From Hymenopellis radicata (Eukaryota; Basidiomycota; Agaricomycetes; Agaricales; Physalacriaceae), in assembly GCA_015501595.1 (NCBI GenBank), contig JADNRX010000029.1, forward strand, positions 186,001-250,000: a stretch of DNA of 64,000 bases. The letters are read 5' to 3'. The notes beneath the pieces were generated by a model. The model was given only the letters and a program-made list of their open reading frames with translations. It was not told where the DNA came from and did not search any database. Made by a program: the position numbers and the translations under genes. Position 1 is the stretch's first letter; every line of letters starts with the position of its first letter. Positions 23,658 to 34,713 of the stretch are shown piece by piece.

Positions 23658-25386
23658 TCAGAAAGGGTATGCAAACATATCCAATGCATCGTCTGAAGAC
23701 AGAACGTCGGAAAAACGTACAGGAGAGGAGCATTCACTCCTCGGCGACGACGACGGAAGGTTGAGAGGGACGGGATGGAGAACAACGCGCTTGGAAGCTG
23801 CACGACGAAGCAAGGATACAAACGGCGACCTTGGGTACGATTTCGTTTTTGCCAGTTTCGGGCTATCCATATCCACGGAACGCTTCTGTCGCTTGCGCGG
23901 ACGCGGGGTTTCCTCTACCCGAACCCAACATCCGATAGGATCCCATCGATATCCATCTCCTCCTTCTGAGCCAAAGCATCGCTGCTCGGCATCCTCCAAT
24001 AAGTCTGCCAATTCTTCACGATATTCCCTGAGCTCGGAGCGATCATGTGTGAAGAGAGTGTCGATGTGATCTAGTATGCAACGCCACAAGGCCGCCTCTA
24101 GGCGAAGTAACCCGTTGTCAGATAGACAAGCGGCCACTTCTGCAAATCGCGATTTTTCTTCAAACGTGCTGGTCGATGTGCGGAATACGTGTTCGACCAA
24201 GGCGTTGTAAGTAATAGGTTGGGGCTCAGTCTGACGTAGATAACTGAGAGCCCAAGGATGGCTGTTCTGTCCTAAAACAAGACTCAATAGACACGTTATA
24301 GAGCCGGTCAAGTTAAGCTGGGTTGGCATCCTCTGTATGCCTAGTTCATAGAAATGGCGTGTGAGGTCGTAGACCTCGCTATCAAGAGAGGGGACGCGTG
24401 GCATGATAACGGCGGAAATCCACGTTGCGTACTTGTCGCCGAGTTGGGCAACAAGGGGCGGATTCTGTGCATGCGATATGCACTCAAAAAGAGCGTAAGA
24501 AATATCGAATACAAAGTGAGAGTGAGTCTTGGCGACATTATGCAAAACGAGTTCCACTGCGCGTGATAACCAGACGTGTGGTGAGTGTGCGTCAGCCAGA
24601 GAATCACATAATATACGAAGGAAGGAGCAGTCGGTGAAGTTGCGTGCTGAAAGCCATGTAGCGCGTAAGTCTAGCAGGTATCGCGAGTGCACGGGATGGC
24701 AGATGTATGGTTGATGATTGGTAGGCGCGAACGAAAGGTCGAGAAGGGACCTGAGGAATGTTTCCGACTCGAAGCGCAGCTCATGCTGGATCGCGACATC
24801 GAGAAGAATGCGGTAAAGGGTAGGGTGAGGAGGACAGAGCGTCAGGATCGTGCTCGTCGCGTGAGATAAAAGGGCCCATCTAGAACAAGATAACCAGGTC
24901 AGATACGACGAAGTCCACGAAATTAGACACGAACCTGCGATATTGACCGGGAATTGCTTCATATAACAATGCCTCGTTGTCATTCTCATTGTCTAGAGCC
25001 TCCTCGTCTTCTGCACTCTGCTCAATGTTCCCTCCAATAACAATCGCACACAACGCGGTGAGTGACGACGACAAGCCTGTCTCTGCTGACCGAGCAGTGT
25101 TCAGCACCAGATCCCTGAACGCGTCTCGAACAGCGTATAATTTTGGTGATAGTTCAAGTTTCGACCCCGAGGATTGTTCAAATAATGTCCTCGATTTGAG
25201 CGCGTTGGGCGGGGGAATGATGGAGAGTGGAGCTTCGGCCACCGCTGTCGAGGAGGAGGCATAGGTCGCTGTATGTTGTGGTTTGGCGTGGTACTGTTGG
25301 AGAGCTTTGCACGAAACACGAACCCGGCGAAGAATACGAGCGATTCGCTTGGGAGTCAACTCGAGTTCGGCCTCGACCAGCGCCAT
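23658..25386 (-). CDS. Uncharacterised fungal protein, about 550 residues
   Basis: Two long exons joined by a 55-nt intron (GTTCGT...TTCTAG, near 24935-24881), which links PGQYRR to WALLSHATSTIL. The start at 25386 gives MALVEAELELTPKRIARIL. The N-terminal half is mixed in charge, with an acidic patch (QSAEDEEALDNENDNEALLY). The middle is rich in Leu, Cys and His and looks alpha-helical and repeat-like (YRILLDVAIQHELRFESETF; LWRCILDHIDTLFTHDRSE), possibly a HEAT/ARM-type solenoid, though I cannot prove repeats by eye. A basic nuclear-type stretch (RPRKRQKRSVDMDS) precedes the C-terminal DVLSSDDALDMFAYPF. I do not recognise the family. The nuclear localisation is a guess from the basic patch. 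GT61 lies upstream on the same strand, with 174 bp between. Confidence 0.75.
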
Positions 25387-25560
25387 GGTGAGCGTCGGTG
25401 ATAGAGAATGATCGTGTCACATGATCTTGAAAATGCCACTCACATACTTACTGAAGCCTCAATAGCGTCGAACTTTTTACAAAACAAAGTACACAGAATA
25501 ATGATAAAGCGTAGAATTTTTGTGACAACTCGAGGCATTTGTCCGTCAAGTCCAGAAAGG

Positions 25561-27194
25561 TTACATCCGTCCCTCTAATCTGTTTTCAATCAATTTCACT
25601 ATGGTGGGTGCGTATGCGGGAATTGCTTCTCCTTGGAAGCCTTCCGGATAGTTGACTCGCGGGTGATTAGAATGTGTGAAGTACCTGTCCGAGATATGGG
25701 TTGCGTTAAATATGAGAAGGGCCATGCTTACGTGTCATTCCATATACCATAGTGCTTCATGCCCAAAGCTCTGGTCGTCCACTCATAATCATGTGCAAAG
25801 CCTTGAGGGAAAAAGATCTCAATCACTGTAGACGTCGACTGAGGATTCATCAAAACTAAATGGGAAAGCCCATTGCCGTGAACACCCAGAAGAATCTGGA
25901 GAGGTTTAGCACAGGATATAAGTAGCGCGAGAACAATATACCGTTGCCTTCGAAAATAAGCGGATTTGCTCATCTTTTGACATGCGCTGCGCTTCAACGA
26001 TGTCCAATACCCACGGTTTGTCCAGAGCGCGCTTTCTTGCCACAAGACTAGTCAGTTCTCGAACAAGCCTCTCATGATCTTCTTGAATGAGTCTTCGACG
26101 ACCGCCTTGCCGACTGACGTACACGATCCTAACTTCCTCCTCCTGCTGTTCGCTATCGACGGACCCTCCCGCGAATCGAGTGACAGCGGTACGAACGTCA
26201 TCCCACCACTTGCCGAACAGGTCTAACGCGCCTTTGGAGACCATAAACTCCCATGCCTCCGCTGCTGTGCGCTGAGTGCGACTGCCACAAGCGTCTCCGC
26301 GGAACGCCGAGCTTCTGTCTGCGAGAAATGCTGTGGGAAAATGCCAGGCGCGAGTGTTTTCCAAAGTTAAATCGACTCTGTCTTGCCAGTCATCAGATAC
26401 CTCTACAGTGATAGAGGGGAATGCCGCCCTAAGAAAATACGCGTTGAATCCTGGACCATCGCGCCAGCTTTTCGCGTCAGAGTGCATGAAGATAGCCCGA
26501 TCGAAGGAAGGTTGAGATTGGGTATAGAGAGGGCGCTGGATATGAGGAGAAGAACGTAAGAAGGGGGCACTGAATGCTCCATGCAGGAAGGCCTTGGTTC
26601 CAACGAGCAGTTCAGCGACGAAATGGTAGTAATGGGCTAGGAATTGCGGTGGATCATTGAATAAAAGCTGATTGAAAGGTGAGTCTAAAAAGACGCGAAG
26701 CAGGCATAAAATCGTACCGTATTACCGCTAACGGTCGAGACACGAACTGCGGTATCGTTGTTGAGACCCCAACGACGACGAGCAGTGTCTGGTGTGATGA
26801 AGGTCATTTGATACTCTGTGGGCTCGCGAGCAGCGATGTTTTCGGGGCTAGCTTCTGCCTTCATGCTGACGCTGATCATCTTGCGGATTTCAGGAAAGTG
26901 AGAGGATTCGTTAGAGGAAAGAATGTAGAGAGTTCCGTTGGCCATGTATAGATCGCGAAAGAGGGTCCATCCTGGCGCGTGAGCAATAACTTGAGTTTGA
27001 GGCAGTTGAGAGCCTTGGGATACGAGTGAACTGGAATTAAAGTTTGTTTCGTTGCAGTTGGAATGTATATCAGTGCTAGTGATGATGGGCGTAGGCGGAA
27101 AGATGTAGAGAGCAGAAACGAAATAAAAGGCTGAGAGAACGATGATAATGACAACCGCGTCCCTGCGGGTGAGGAAATGGCGAGATAGAGCCAT
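25561..27194 (-). CDS. Glycosyltransferase family 61 protein (type II membrane protein)
   Basis: The start at 27194 gives MALSRHFLTRRDAVVIIIVL, then SAFYFVSALYIF: a short cytosolic tail and a signal anchor, as in Golgi/ER glycosyltransferases. The luminal domain has potential N-glycosylation sites (NETNFNSSS). Conserved GT61 (DUF563) features follow: DPPQFLAHYYHFVAELLVG, RIVYVSRQGGRRRLIQEDHE, and the C-terminal hallmark LLGVHGNGLSHLVLMNP with VIEIFFPQGFAHDYEWTTRA and MKHYGIWNDT. The last exon encodes YFTHSNHPRVNYPEGFQGEA and ends at TAA 25561-25563. GT61 includes plant xylosyltransferases and animal EGF-domain O-GlcNAc transferases. The substrate in fungi cannot be told from sequence. Its start codon overlaps that of the divergent SWIB gene. 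Confidence 0.88.
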
Positions 27195-27196
27195 GG
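27191..27196. promoter_or_regulatory. CCATGG containing the start codons of two divergent genes
   Basis: The palindrome CCATGG holds the minus-strand ATG of the GT61 gene (27194-27192) and the plus-strand ATG of the SWIB gene (27193-27195). There is therefore no intergenic DNA between the two coding regions as modelled. Confidence 0.65.
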
Positions 27197-28901
27197 CGGC
27201 AGACCAGATTAGACTAGAGCCGCAGTATAAAAGACTAGGACGAAGAGGACGGGCGAATCAGCCCAGTGCCAGGTGTCTCAGACATAGAAGTCAAGTATGT
27301 GGCTGTGCTACTTCTTGTATTGAACCATCATGGACGGCAAGGCAGCAAAGCAAGTGCTCTCTCAGTCTGGTCCCAGTCCGCTGACCGTGTATTCAGGCGC
27401 AGAAAGCTCACAGACAAGAACATTCCCAATGCCATCCTTCAGAGCGCAGACTTTGCCCAGGATTCGGCCATGTACCAGGACCTCTTGGCTATGGAACGCA
27501 AGCTCGATTGGACAATGACAAGAAAGAAGGTCGAGATACAGGACTCGCTCACCCGCGCTCCCTCAGTAAGCCGCTGCTACCGTGTGACGCGTCTTTTAAC
27601 CCGTCTAAACAGACAACACGTATTCTCCGCATATTCATCAGCCACACAGCGTCGTCACAAATATGGCAGACTGGCGGCGAAGAGATGGCCAATATAGAGA
27701 CTGGCGATGGAATACCTGCTTGGAGCCTTAGGATTGAAGGCAGACTGCTCGAGGTGTGTCATACATTACAGCTCCATCTCACCCTCCGAGCCTCTGCAGA
27801 ATGCAAACCAGAAAAAGGACAAGCTCCCATCACGAAAGTTTTCCACATTCATCAAGAAACTGGTCGTCGAATTAGACAGAGATCCCACCTTATACCCAGA
27901 CGGCAATATTGTCGAGGTACGTTATCACCAACCTCAAGTGGCATTACCCTCTTAATTTGGATACAGTGGCCGCGCGCAACAGGTAATCAGAACCCTGTTC
28001 TCGATGGTTTCACCGTCAGGCGAACGGGTGACAGTCCAACCAACGTTAGGATAGTACTCTATCCAGACCATTATCCCGACCAGTTCAAGGTCAGCCCCGA
28101 ACTCGGCGAGGCATTGGGCATCAAAGAGGACAGTCGATTAGGCGTTATGCAGACGCTATGGAACTATATCAAGATCAATAATCTTCAAGATAAGACTGAC
28201 CGTAAAACTATCCGGGCTGACGACAAATTGTTTCCCGTGCGTAGATTTTTTATACATCGGGACGCGTTCTAACGATCTCCATTAGATTTTCGGCGTGGAC
28301 CAAGTCCCATTCTCCAGACTACCTGACTTTGTGAATCAACATTTGGCACCACCAGATCCTGTTCTACTCTACTATACCATTGACCCTACGATGCCTTCAC
28401 CTGAACGACCCATGGCTTGGGACATTGAAGTCAAGGTGGAGGACACGTCCATGAAGAGTCGTATGACTGTCCTAGTACAGGCTAACAAGGAGAGCTCTCA
28501 AACTCTCTCAAAGTTGGACGAGGAGGTGTGTACTCGCAATGTTGACATAGACTTACTCTCACTGGCTCCAGATTACATTGCGAGCACAATCGCTGCACAA
28601 TTCACATTTGAAACGGACCTTTTTGCAGTCTTTCGCCAAAAATCCGTCTGAATTCATCCAGACCTGGCTCGAATCGCAATCTCGCGATTTGGAGAGCGTC
28701 CTCGGAAGTGGTCCAAGCGAAGGCCTGACACTTAGACAAGAAGAGCTTCGGCGCAGCGAGTTCTTCCGTTTACCATGGGTAGAAGAGGTGAGCGTGGGTG
28801 TCCTGTCAAGTTATCGATTTACTTATCATCATGTCAAGGCTGTTGCAGTGCAAGAGGGAGTTCGTCTTACCGACAGTCGAAGAAATCCTAGTGGACAATA
28901 G
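27193..28901 (+). CDS. SWIB/MDM2-domain subunit of a SWI/SNF-type remodeller (SMARCD / Rsc6 / Ssr3 type)
   Basis: Exon 1, 27193-27272, gives MAADQIRLEPQYKRLGRRGR. A 124-nt intron (GTGTCT...TTCAG, 27273-27396) restores the conserved RRRKLTDKNIPNAIL in frame, which is why this start was chosen. Next come MYQDLLAMERKLDWTMTRKK and TRILRIFISHTASSQIWQ, then after two introns KFSTFIKKLVVELDRDPTLY. The SWIB domain is FKVSPELGEALGIKEDSRLG, VMQTLWNYIKINNLQDKTDR and LFPIFGVDQVPFSRLPDFVN. The C-terminal part, FIQTWLESQSRDLESVLGS and FFRLPWVEE, matches SMARCD/Rsc6 C-termini. The protein ends at TAG 28899-28901 after a 54-nt in-frame intron. It is a core subunit of nucleosome-remodelling complexes in the nucleus. 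Whether it serves the SWI/SNF or the RSC complex cannot be decided here. Confidence 0.92.
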
Positions 28902-28962
28902 TAATAATGTTACTGTATTTGGTTGTAGTATCTATATCTATACCGCTATCGCGCCGCTGTGT

Positions 28963-28998
28963 CTGTATATGCTCCAATTGCTGTATATGCTCCAATTG
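28963..28998 (+). repeat. Perfect 18-bp tandem duplication in a 3' flank
   Basis: CTGTATATGCTCCAATTG occurs twice back to back at 28963-28980 and 28981-28998, just after the stop of the SWIB gene, probably in its 3' untranslated region. Confidence 0.9.
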
Positions 28999-29135
28999 AA
29001 CGGGATTATCTAAATCACACATCAGGCGTCGCCGCAGGGGCAGCCGATCCAAGGCAACAATGGACGTTATATATCAGCGGACCGAGTGGGCTGACACCAT
29101 TCCTTCCTTGTACTTCCACCAGATAAACCAGAGAA

Positions 29136-31549
29136 ATGGCCAGTAAACAAGTGAGTGCACCATCGCCATGATATCGCGTCCGCTCATCAAGTCTTCAGCT
29201 TGGCAAACTTCGTCAGGTAAGACCCTTTCAGTTTCGCCCACTTTGATTGCCTTTCTGATCATACGACTTTGACATTCAGTGGGCTGGGGAGGTCATCTCT
29301 TCTCGAGACAAGACGACGGTCACCGAAGAATTTCAAGAACTCGAGCAGGATATCGAGAGACGTAAAGTCGGGGCTCAGAGGTGTGTGGCGTTCTGCCTAT
29401 CAAAGATCTCAATTAATCATCCGCCTAGGCTACTCGTTGCATCTAAAGGATACCATCATGTTCTGTCCAAGAAGAAAGCCAGCGAGGCGCTCGACGAGTC
29501 GGAGAAGCTATTGCCCGTCGACACGTTAGGGGTAATCATGATTATACACGGCGAGGAATTCGGGGAGGACTCGGCATTTGGTACGTTTTATTGAAATATA
29601 TTACATGCAGACCCTGACCTGTATGCAGGCGACTCGTTAGTCAAGTTAGGACGCGCTCATTGCAAGATCGCCACGTTGCAGGAAGCCTACGCATTGACCT
29701 TCCAAGATACATACACTGCCTCTTTGGAACAATTCATAAATGAAGTCAAGGAATACGAGCAACAGCGAAAACGATTGGAGAGTAGACGGTGTGTATCGAC
29801 GTGTCGTCTCATTCGCATTCGCTAAATTGTCGGATCAGATTGAGTTACGATGCTGCTTTGGCGAAGCAGGAGAAACTGAAGAACAGCAAGAAGGAGAAGG
29901 ACCGGAAAGAGGCAGATGAGGAAGTAGACCGAGCCCAAGCGCGCTTGTAAGTGTCTGTTTCTCTAGCGAACTAATGCAGAACTTAAAACCTTTCCAGCGA
30001 GGAAGCTTCAGAGGATGTTCGCGCATACATGCACGCGATCCAGGAAAACGAAATTGACCAGCTCCGCGAGCTCACAAATTTCTTGGACATTGAGGTCAAC
30101 TTTGTCAAGCAATATCTAGAGGTTCTTCAAGAAACACAGGCGGAATGGTAGGACTTCTTTCAGTCTGCGTATTCGATATTGATTGAAGATGTTAGGTCGA
30201 GCGCTTCAGAGGTTGTCCCGCGCAAGGCGGAAGGACCCATGCATAGTCGCTCGCCCAAGGTACCTAGCCGTTCCCCAAAATCACCCAAATTGCCGGCGCG
30301 TAGCCCCTCTCGACCGAAACGCTCGAACTCCATGCGTTCTACACCTTCATCCTCCAAGTCTGAAATAAGCTTGGAATCTTCCGATGATGAGCAAGGGGCC
30401 ATGACTCCCAGTCGCCGCCTTTCCACCTCGACGCATAAACGAAACGATTCCGCGGGTACTGCCAAGACTCACTCGCGACCTAGCTCCCGTGCGTCGAGGC
30501 ATCGATCGGATAGTACTGTGACCACTGGCGAAGACAAGTCGATACGCAAAAATGTCACCGGGTGGATGGACTCTGTACGCGGGAAGAAGCCCAAATTTGC
30601 GTCGCTGCAGGACGACGACGCAGATACAGCCGAGAAAGACGCTGGCGCCACCACGCGTTTTGGTTCATTGAAGCGAAAGTCTTCCAAGTCGAAATCTAGC
30701 GACACGAAAGACCGTATCCTAACACCCCCGTCATTGCAGCAGAAGAAGATCGTTCGCGCGTTATACGACTTTAGCGGTTCTTCCGATGAACTTTCATTCA
30801 AAGCTGGAGACGAGATCCTAGTCGTGAATGAGGTTCTTGATGAGTGGTGGATGGGGGACCTCGATGGAAAGCAAGGTTTATTCCCAACTTCGTACACTGA
30901 ACCTGTATCCAAGCCACCGGTGATACTCAAGCGCACGCGTACAGGAAAGACGCTCGAAGAAGACGTATACTCCGCACCGGTTGACTCTGATGATTCGCCG
31001 GACGAAGGGTATCGTACAAGCGATCTCGAGGAAGAGGATGCATTGAAATCTAGGCCTTTGGCGCCATCACGTTCGCCATTCTTTGGTGGACCACCCGAAC
31101 ACGCCAGCATTTCCAGTGGCTCTCATCACGGACATGATGAAGATGATCACCTTATTGCTCCTTCCATTTCTCGCCATGGATACTCGGATGTTGGTCTATC
31201 TCGGGCTGCCCCACCGCCTCCTACAATACGACGATTGTCTACAACCGACCTCACGCCGAAGAAGGCACCACCGCCACCACCGCCCCGACGCGGTGGAACG
31301 CCTACATCGACCCCCAGGATCCCTCCAAGACCGACTGTGTCGACAGCATCGTCGTCATCGTCTAGTCTGCTTGCGCCTCAGCATAAAGTCGAGACGCCTA
31401 TTTCTTCGGGAAGCAGCTTCGGCTATGATGCTTCGCCTTTTGACAGTGTTTCTGACCTCTCCGCCGTAAAATGCACAAATTTCAAGCAGAACCCCTTCAA
31501 ACCGAAGGGCATGTGTAACAACTGCTTTGAATATCACGATTCACAGTGA
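29136..31549 (+). CDS. BAR-domain protein with SH3 domain (endophilin/amphiphysin-like)
   Basis: The first two coding exons are tiny: 29136-29150 (15 nt, MASKQ) and 29199-29216 (18 nt, LGKLRQ). The third starts at 29280 (WAGEVISSRDKTTVTEEFQ). The BAR domain (about residues 1-240) is helical: LVKLGRAHCKIATLQEAYAL, YEQQRKRLESRRLSYDAALA and FLDIEVNFVKQYLEVLQE. A Ser/Pro/Arg-rich linker follows, then an SH3 domain: KIVRALYDFSGSSDELSFKA, DEWWMGDLDGKQGLFPTSY. After it come proline-rich stretches (SRAAPPPPTIRR; APPPPPPRRGG) that could bind SH3 domains, and a final Cys/His motif CTNFKQNPFKPKGMCNNCF with a His three residues on. BAR proteins sense or bend membranes in endocytosis and actin control. 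The exact yeast counterpart is unclear. Confidence 0.9.
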
Positions 31550-31741
31550 TGTCCTCGTTTTCTATACCGTTATATGTACAGTACCCTCGATTCGGGTGCC
31601 ATTCATTAATACGGGATTGGTGACATGATATATTAGCTACTTCACATATGGCTGTATTCTGAATACAAGCACTGGCCGGGATTTCTTGAGTGAGCGACAG
31701 CAAATGATCGGCGTGATCGAACAACTTATTCCAAAACCATC

Positions 31742-32071
31742 ATGGCGTCCAAACACACAAAGCCACTGCCTCTCAGCGCCACGCTGCGTGATCTCGCCGT
31801 TCTCCGTGCATCAGGGTTAGATTTATCTTCCCTCATTCCGGCTTCAGCAGAGAAACCGGAATCAGAGGCCGATGTTTCTGTTGAACGCTCCACGGCCTTC
31901 ATACAGACCGCCAGGTCAGCCATTAAGGTTCAAGATATGGGCTCGGTTGATGCTGCTGGGCGGAAGCTGGAGAGTCTGAGAGGTGTTATAGACGAAGTTT
32001 CACATGGAGTCGATGTGAGTAAACGGTTTGATACGCGCCGTTACACTGATCGTATAATGAATGAATAGTGA
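31742..32071 (+). CDS. Small uncharacterised protein, 91 residues
   Basis: The start at 31742 gives MASKHTKPLPLSATLRDLAV. The first exon ends at 32014 (EVSHGVD). A GTGAGT intron (32015-32068) follows, and its ATAG acceptor is followed at once by TGA (32069-32071), so the second exon consists only of the stop codon. Without splicing the frame would add about 17 residues (SKRFDTRRYTDRIMNE). The composition is Ser/Ala/Leu-rich, with a possible amphipathic helix (AFIQTARSAIKVQDMGSVDA). No membrane segment or signal peptide is visible. No family is recognised with certainty. The regular codon pattern and well-placed intron argue for a real gene. Confidence 0.6.
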
Positions 32072-32676
32072 ATCGTGATGGCGCCTTCTGCAGTGGCTGA
32101 TCACCACATGAGCAAGATGTGTGCACAGCAGTCTCCTCAAACGCTCATGCGGGCTCTTCGACAGACCATATGTTCATCATTATGCGCGTCCCTTCCCCAT
32201 CTGTATCTCACCTAGAGACGTATGAACAGACTGAAGAACCAAACTTTCACTGCTTGCTCAATGCATAACCAGGATCGGGTTTGTCGACTCAGGCGAAGTT
32301 CACCCACTATGTGGTGCTGATGCTTTGTTCCGAACGTGTATTTTTGCCGTACTCCTGGCTGCAACATCTTCGAGGTGTTCCTCCATCAATGACAGCCGAC
32401 AATGCTAGGAACTTTCCGTCTTTACATGTGCATCAGCACCAACACCACTGACACACGCCGCAATTGAGTTTTATTCTTGTGCATCTTAGGCTATCTAGCG
32501 ACTTGGCAAGGATGCGTGCTGGAGGATTGGAATCTAGATCCATCTTCACCGGTAAAAACTCGGTGCCTTTAGGTAGAATTGCCACAATTACTTCTCAGGG
32601 CGACTGTCACTGAGGACTCCCAGATTCGTCTCTCTCTTTCGTTCCACCACCTCTACATGGTACCAGTCGGTTCTGC
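32072..32676. other. Intergenic gap before the DUF6533 gene
   Basis: About 605 bases without a convincing open frame, repeat or RNA gene. It should contain the 3' end of the small gene and the promoter of the DUF6533 gene. Confidence 0.5.
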
Positions 32677-34355
32677 ATGTCGGCTTCCATCGATTCAGAC
32701 GTGATCGTGAAGATATTGCACTCGATTCAGAGTACACGCTATGTTGTCTGTCAGTCTAGGTCCTTTCCCCGCCTTCCCAGATTGGTTATGAACGCGCCGT
32801 GTAGTTGCCACTGCGACCATAATGATTTACGACCATAGTAAGAAGCGATTTATCGTGGAAGTTGTCAAGTTAATGTTTGCCAACGATAGTACTCTCACTG
32901 CATCGCGAGGTTAGTTCCCCGTCCTATCTAGACCAAGACCACTGAGATGCTTCTGTAGATTGAACTCATATGGGTTAGTTAAACATTATGGAACTTCAAG
33001 GAACTTGAGATGAACTTTTTGGCAGCAAAAACGTTCGTCGTTTATGAAGATTGTTTTTCTCTGGGTGCGCCATGCAATTATTCCATTTGCTTACTGACCT
33101 GACCCTATACGTATACTAGCACCGGTACTTTGGAGCGTTTTGCATACTGTGAGCCTATCTCGGAGATTTCGCTCCCTGCCTATCTCATTCTCATGCGGCT
33201 GTAGCTTTGAACTCATTGGTTCGTGAAGCAACACTATTGCAAGACGAGTACTCATCACAAGGTTAGTTATCATGAACCAAACTGTTTCCGATTCCGTACG
33301 TGACCTTCTTCTTCTTCTCTGACTGTTCTTCTCATCAGGCTTTAGTTGTGAGTATACATGCAATCTCTATTCTTGGCTTTCATCAGATGTCCGACTACTG
33401 TCTAGTTGTGCGTCGTGCCGTACATCCTCGCGGGGCAAGACCCTAACCATTCTCAAGGCGCGTTCTGGTTCCGATGGGAAACGCTGTCATTTGCCATTTC
33501 GATCCTCACATCGGAGCGTTCGTCCTCAATTTGGTTCCGTTATTTCTGTGGCCTGACAATCTCCCCAGTGGTGCTCTTGTCGTGGATATACATTATTTAT
33601 GATCGGAATTTCAAGATTGCTATTTCGCTGGGTTTACTGTATGTCTTGGAAGTAGCGGCTGTTATGACGATTCTCGGGGTCTCTCTAGGCAATTTGGAAG
33701 GTGCGAAGTGATCTACGCTTTGATTCAAGAGCAGCTCATAGGTACACAGTGACCAACCACTTCATTGCCACCTTGAACAACTTTTGCAGCATGCGTGTCG
33801 TCCCACCTTTGTTCAAGTATTACTGGCTTCCAGTCTTGATCTACAATGCGGTCGTAATGTTTCTGTTTCTTTTCAAGAGCTATCAGGTCCTCTTCTCCTC
33901 CATAGTCGGTCCGAATGACATCCTGTTGCGAGATGTCTACAATAACTCTACATAACGTGCGTCACCACTTTTTCTTGCCAAGCACGCGTTTAGATCTCAG
34001 TAGGATGTTCTCCTCATACTTGTTGTGTTGTCTCTTCTGGCTCGCTGCTGATGTATGGTCTCGCGTACCTTCTGCTGTCGCTTGATAAGCTAATTATAGG
34101 GTACAGTTCTCTCTTGGGCGTAGTCCTATCTTGTTCGCCCTTTGTTTTTCCATCATGAACGCGTGCCGACTGCTACTGAATATACGAGAGGTGTACTTTG
34201 TGGACGCACAGAAGAAAAAAGAAGCGGGATTGGGTGTAGATATCGATGACACCGTGCTCGACACGAGGCAGACCAAAGTGATACCGCTCACGCCTACATC
34301 TTCGCAGGAACGATGGATGTACGAGTTGAGAGAGCTGCGTTGGACAGGTCGCTGA
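32677..34355 (+). pseudogene. DUF6533-type serpentine membrane protein, apparently broken
   Basis: The pieces of a fungal DUF6533 (seven-helix type) protein lie in order. Exon 1 from ATG 32677 is MSASIDSDVIVKILHSIQST, and exon 2 (32805-32837) gives FATATIMIYDH. Then ELEMNF is followed by WQQKRSSFMKIVFLWVR, but in another frame, with the break in the T5 run at about 33017-33021. Later parts are WFRWETLSFAISILTSE, LVLLSWIYIIYDRNFKIAIS, LYVLEVAAVMTILGVSL, VVPPLFKYYWLPVLIYNAVV, SSYLLCCLFWLAAD, and the typical end ILFALCFSIMNACRLLLNIR. Frames also fail to join after NDILLRD (near 33935-34005). The first and last exons look intact, including the hydrophilic tail to TGA at 34353-34355. Either the gene is a decaying member of a large mushroom family, or the sequence has errors, or I missed introns. 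The family is thought to be receptor-like, but its function is unknown. Confidence 0.55.
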
Positions 34356-34713
34356 CTTTTCATCTTACGCCGACGTTATTGTACAATTAGATTCGAAAGC
34401 ATTGTGAAACAGAGCGCATGAACCCCACTGTGCCAAGTGAGATCCGAGGTAGCTGGACGGACCTTTGCGACTGCACCGCAGAAGTGTTCCTCAGCAGACT
34501 AGCCGTGCTTGCAACGTTGTTTTCTACTTGGAAGCTTAAACGATAAGGATAGCATGTGTGGTGATGATCGTTTAGGCTCTTTTGAGGCAAAGCAGGGACG
34601 CTTTACGTCCCACCACGTGGCCGCCGACATATTATATTTGCGTGTGGAGACCGGTCCTCTTGTTCTCTCCGTCACCACTGCACGCAGCAGAGACGACGAG
34701 CACGACGACGACG
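34356..34713. promoter_or_regulatory. Promoter region of the HMT1-type transporter, with CCACGTGG box
   Basis: This 358-bp gap precedes the ATG at 34714. It contains a palindromic CCACGTGG at 34613-34620, about 95 bp before the start. In yeast, CACGTG is bound by Cbf1, which works with Met4 on sulfur genes. A link to metal or thiol control here is speculation from motif and neighbour. Confidence 0.35.

Noticed and set aside
30469..31110. A 213-residue open frame antisense to the BAR-SH3 gene
   Set aside because: The sense strand encodes a clear SH3 domain. The antisense frame is Ser-rich and featureless.
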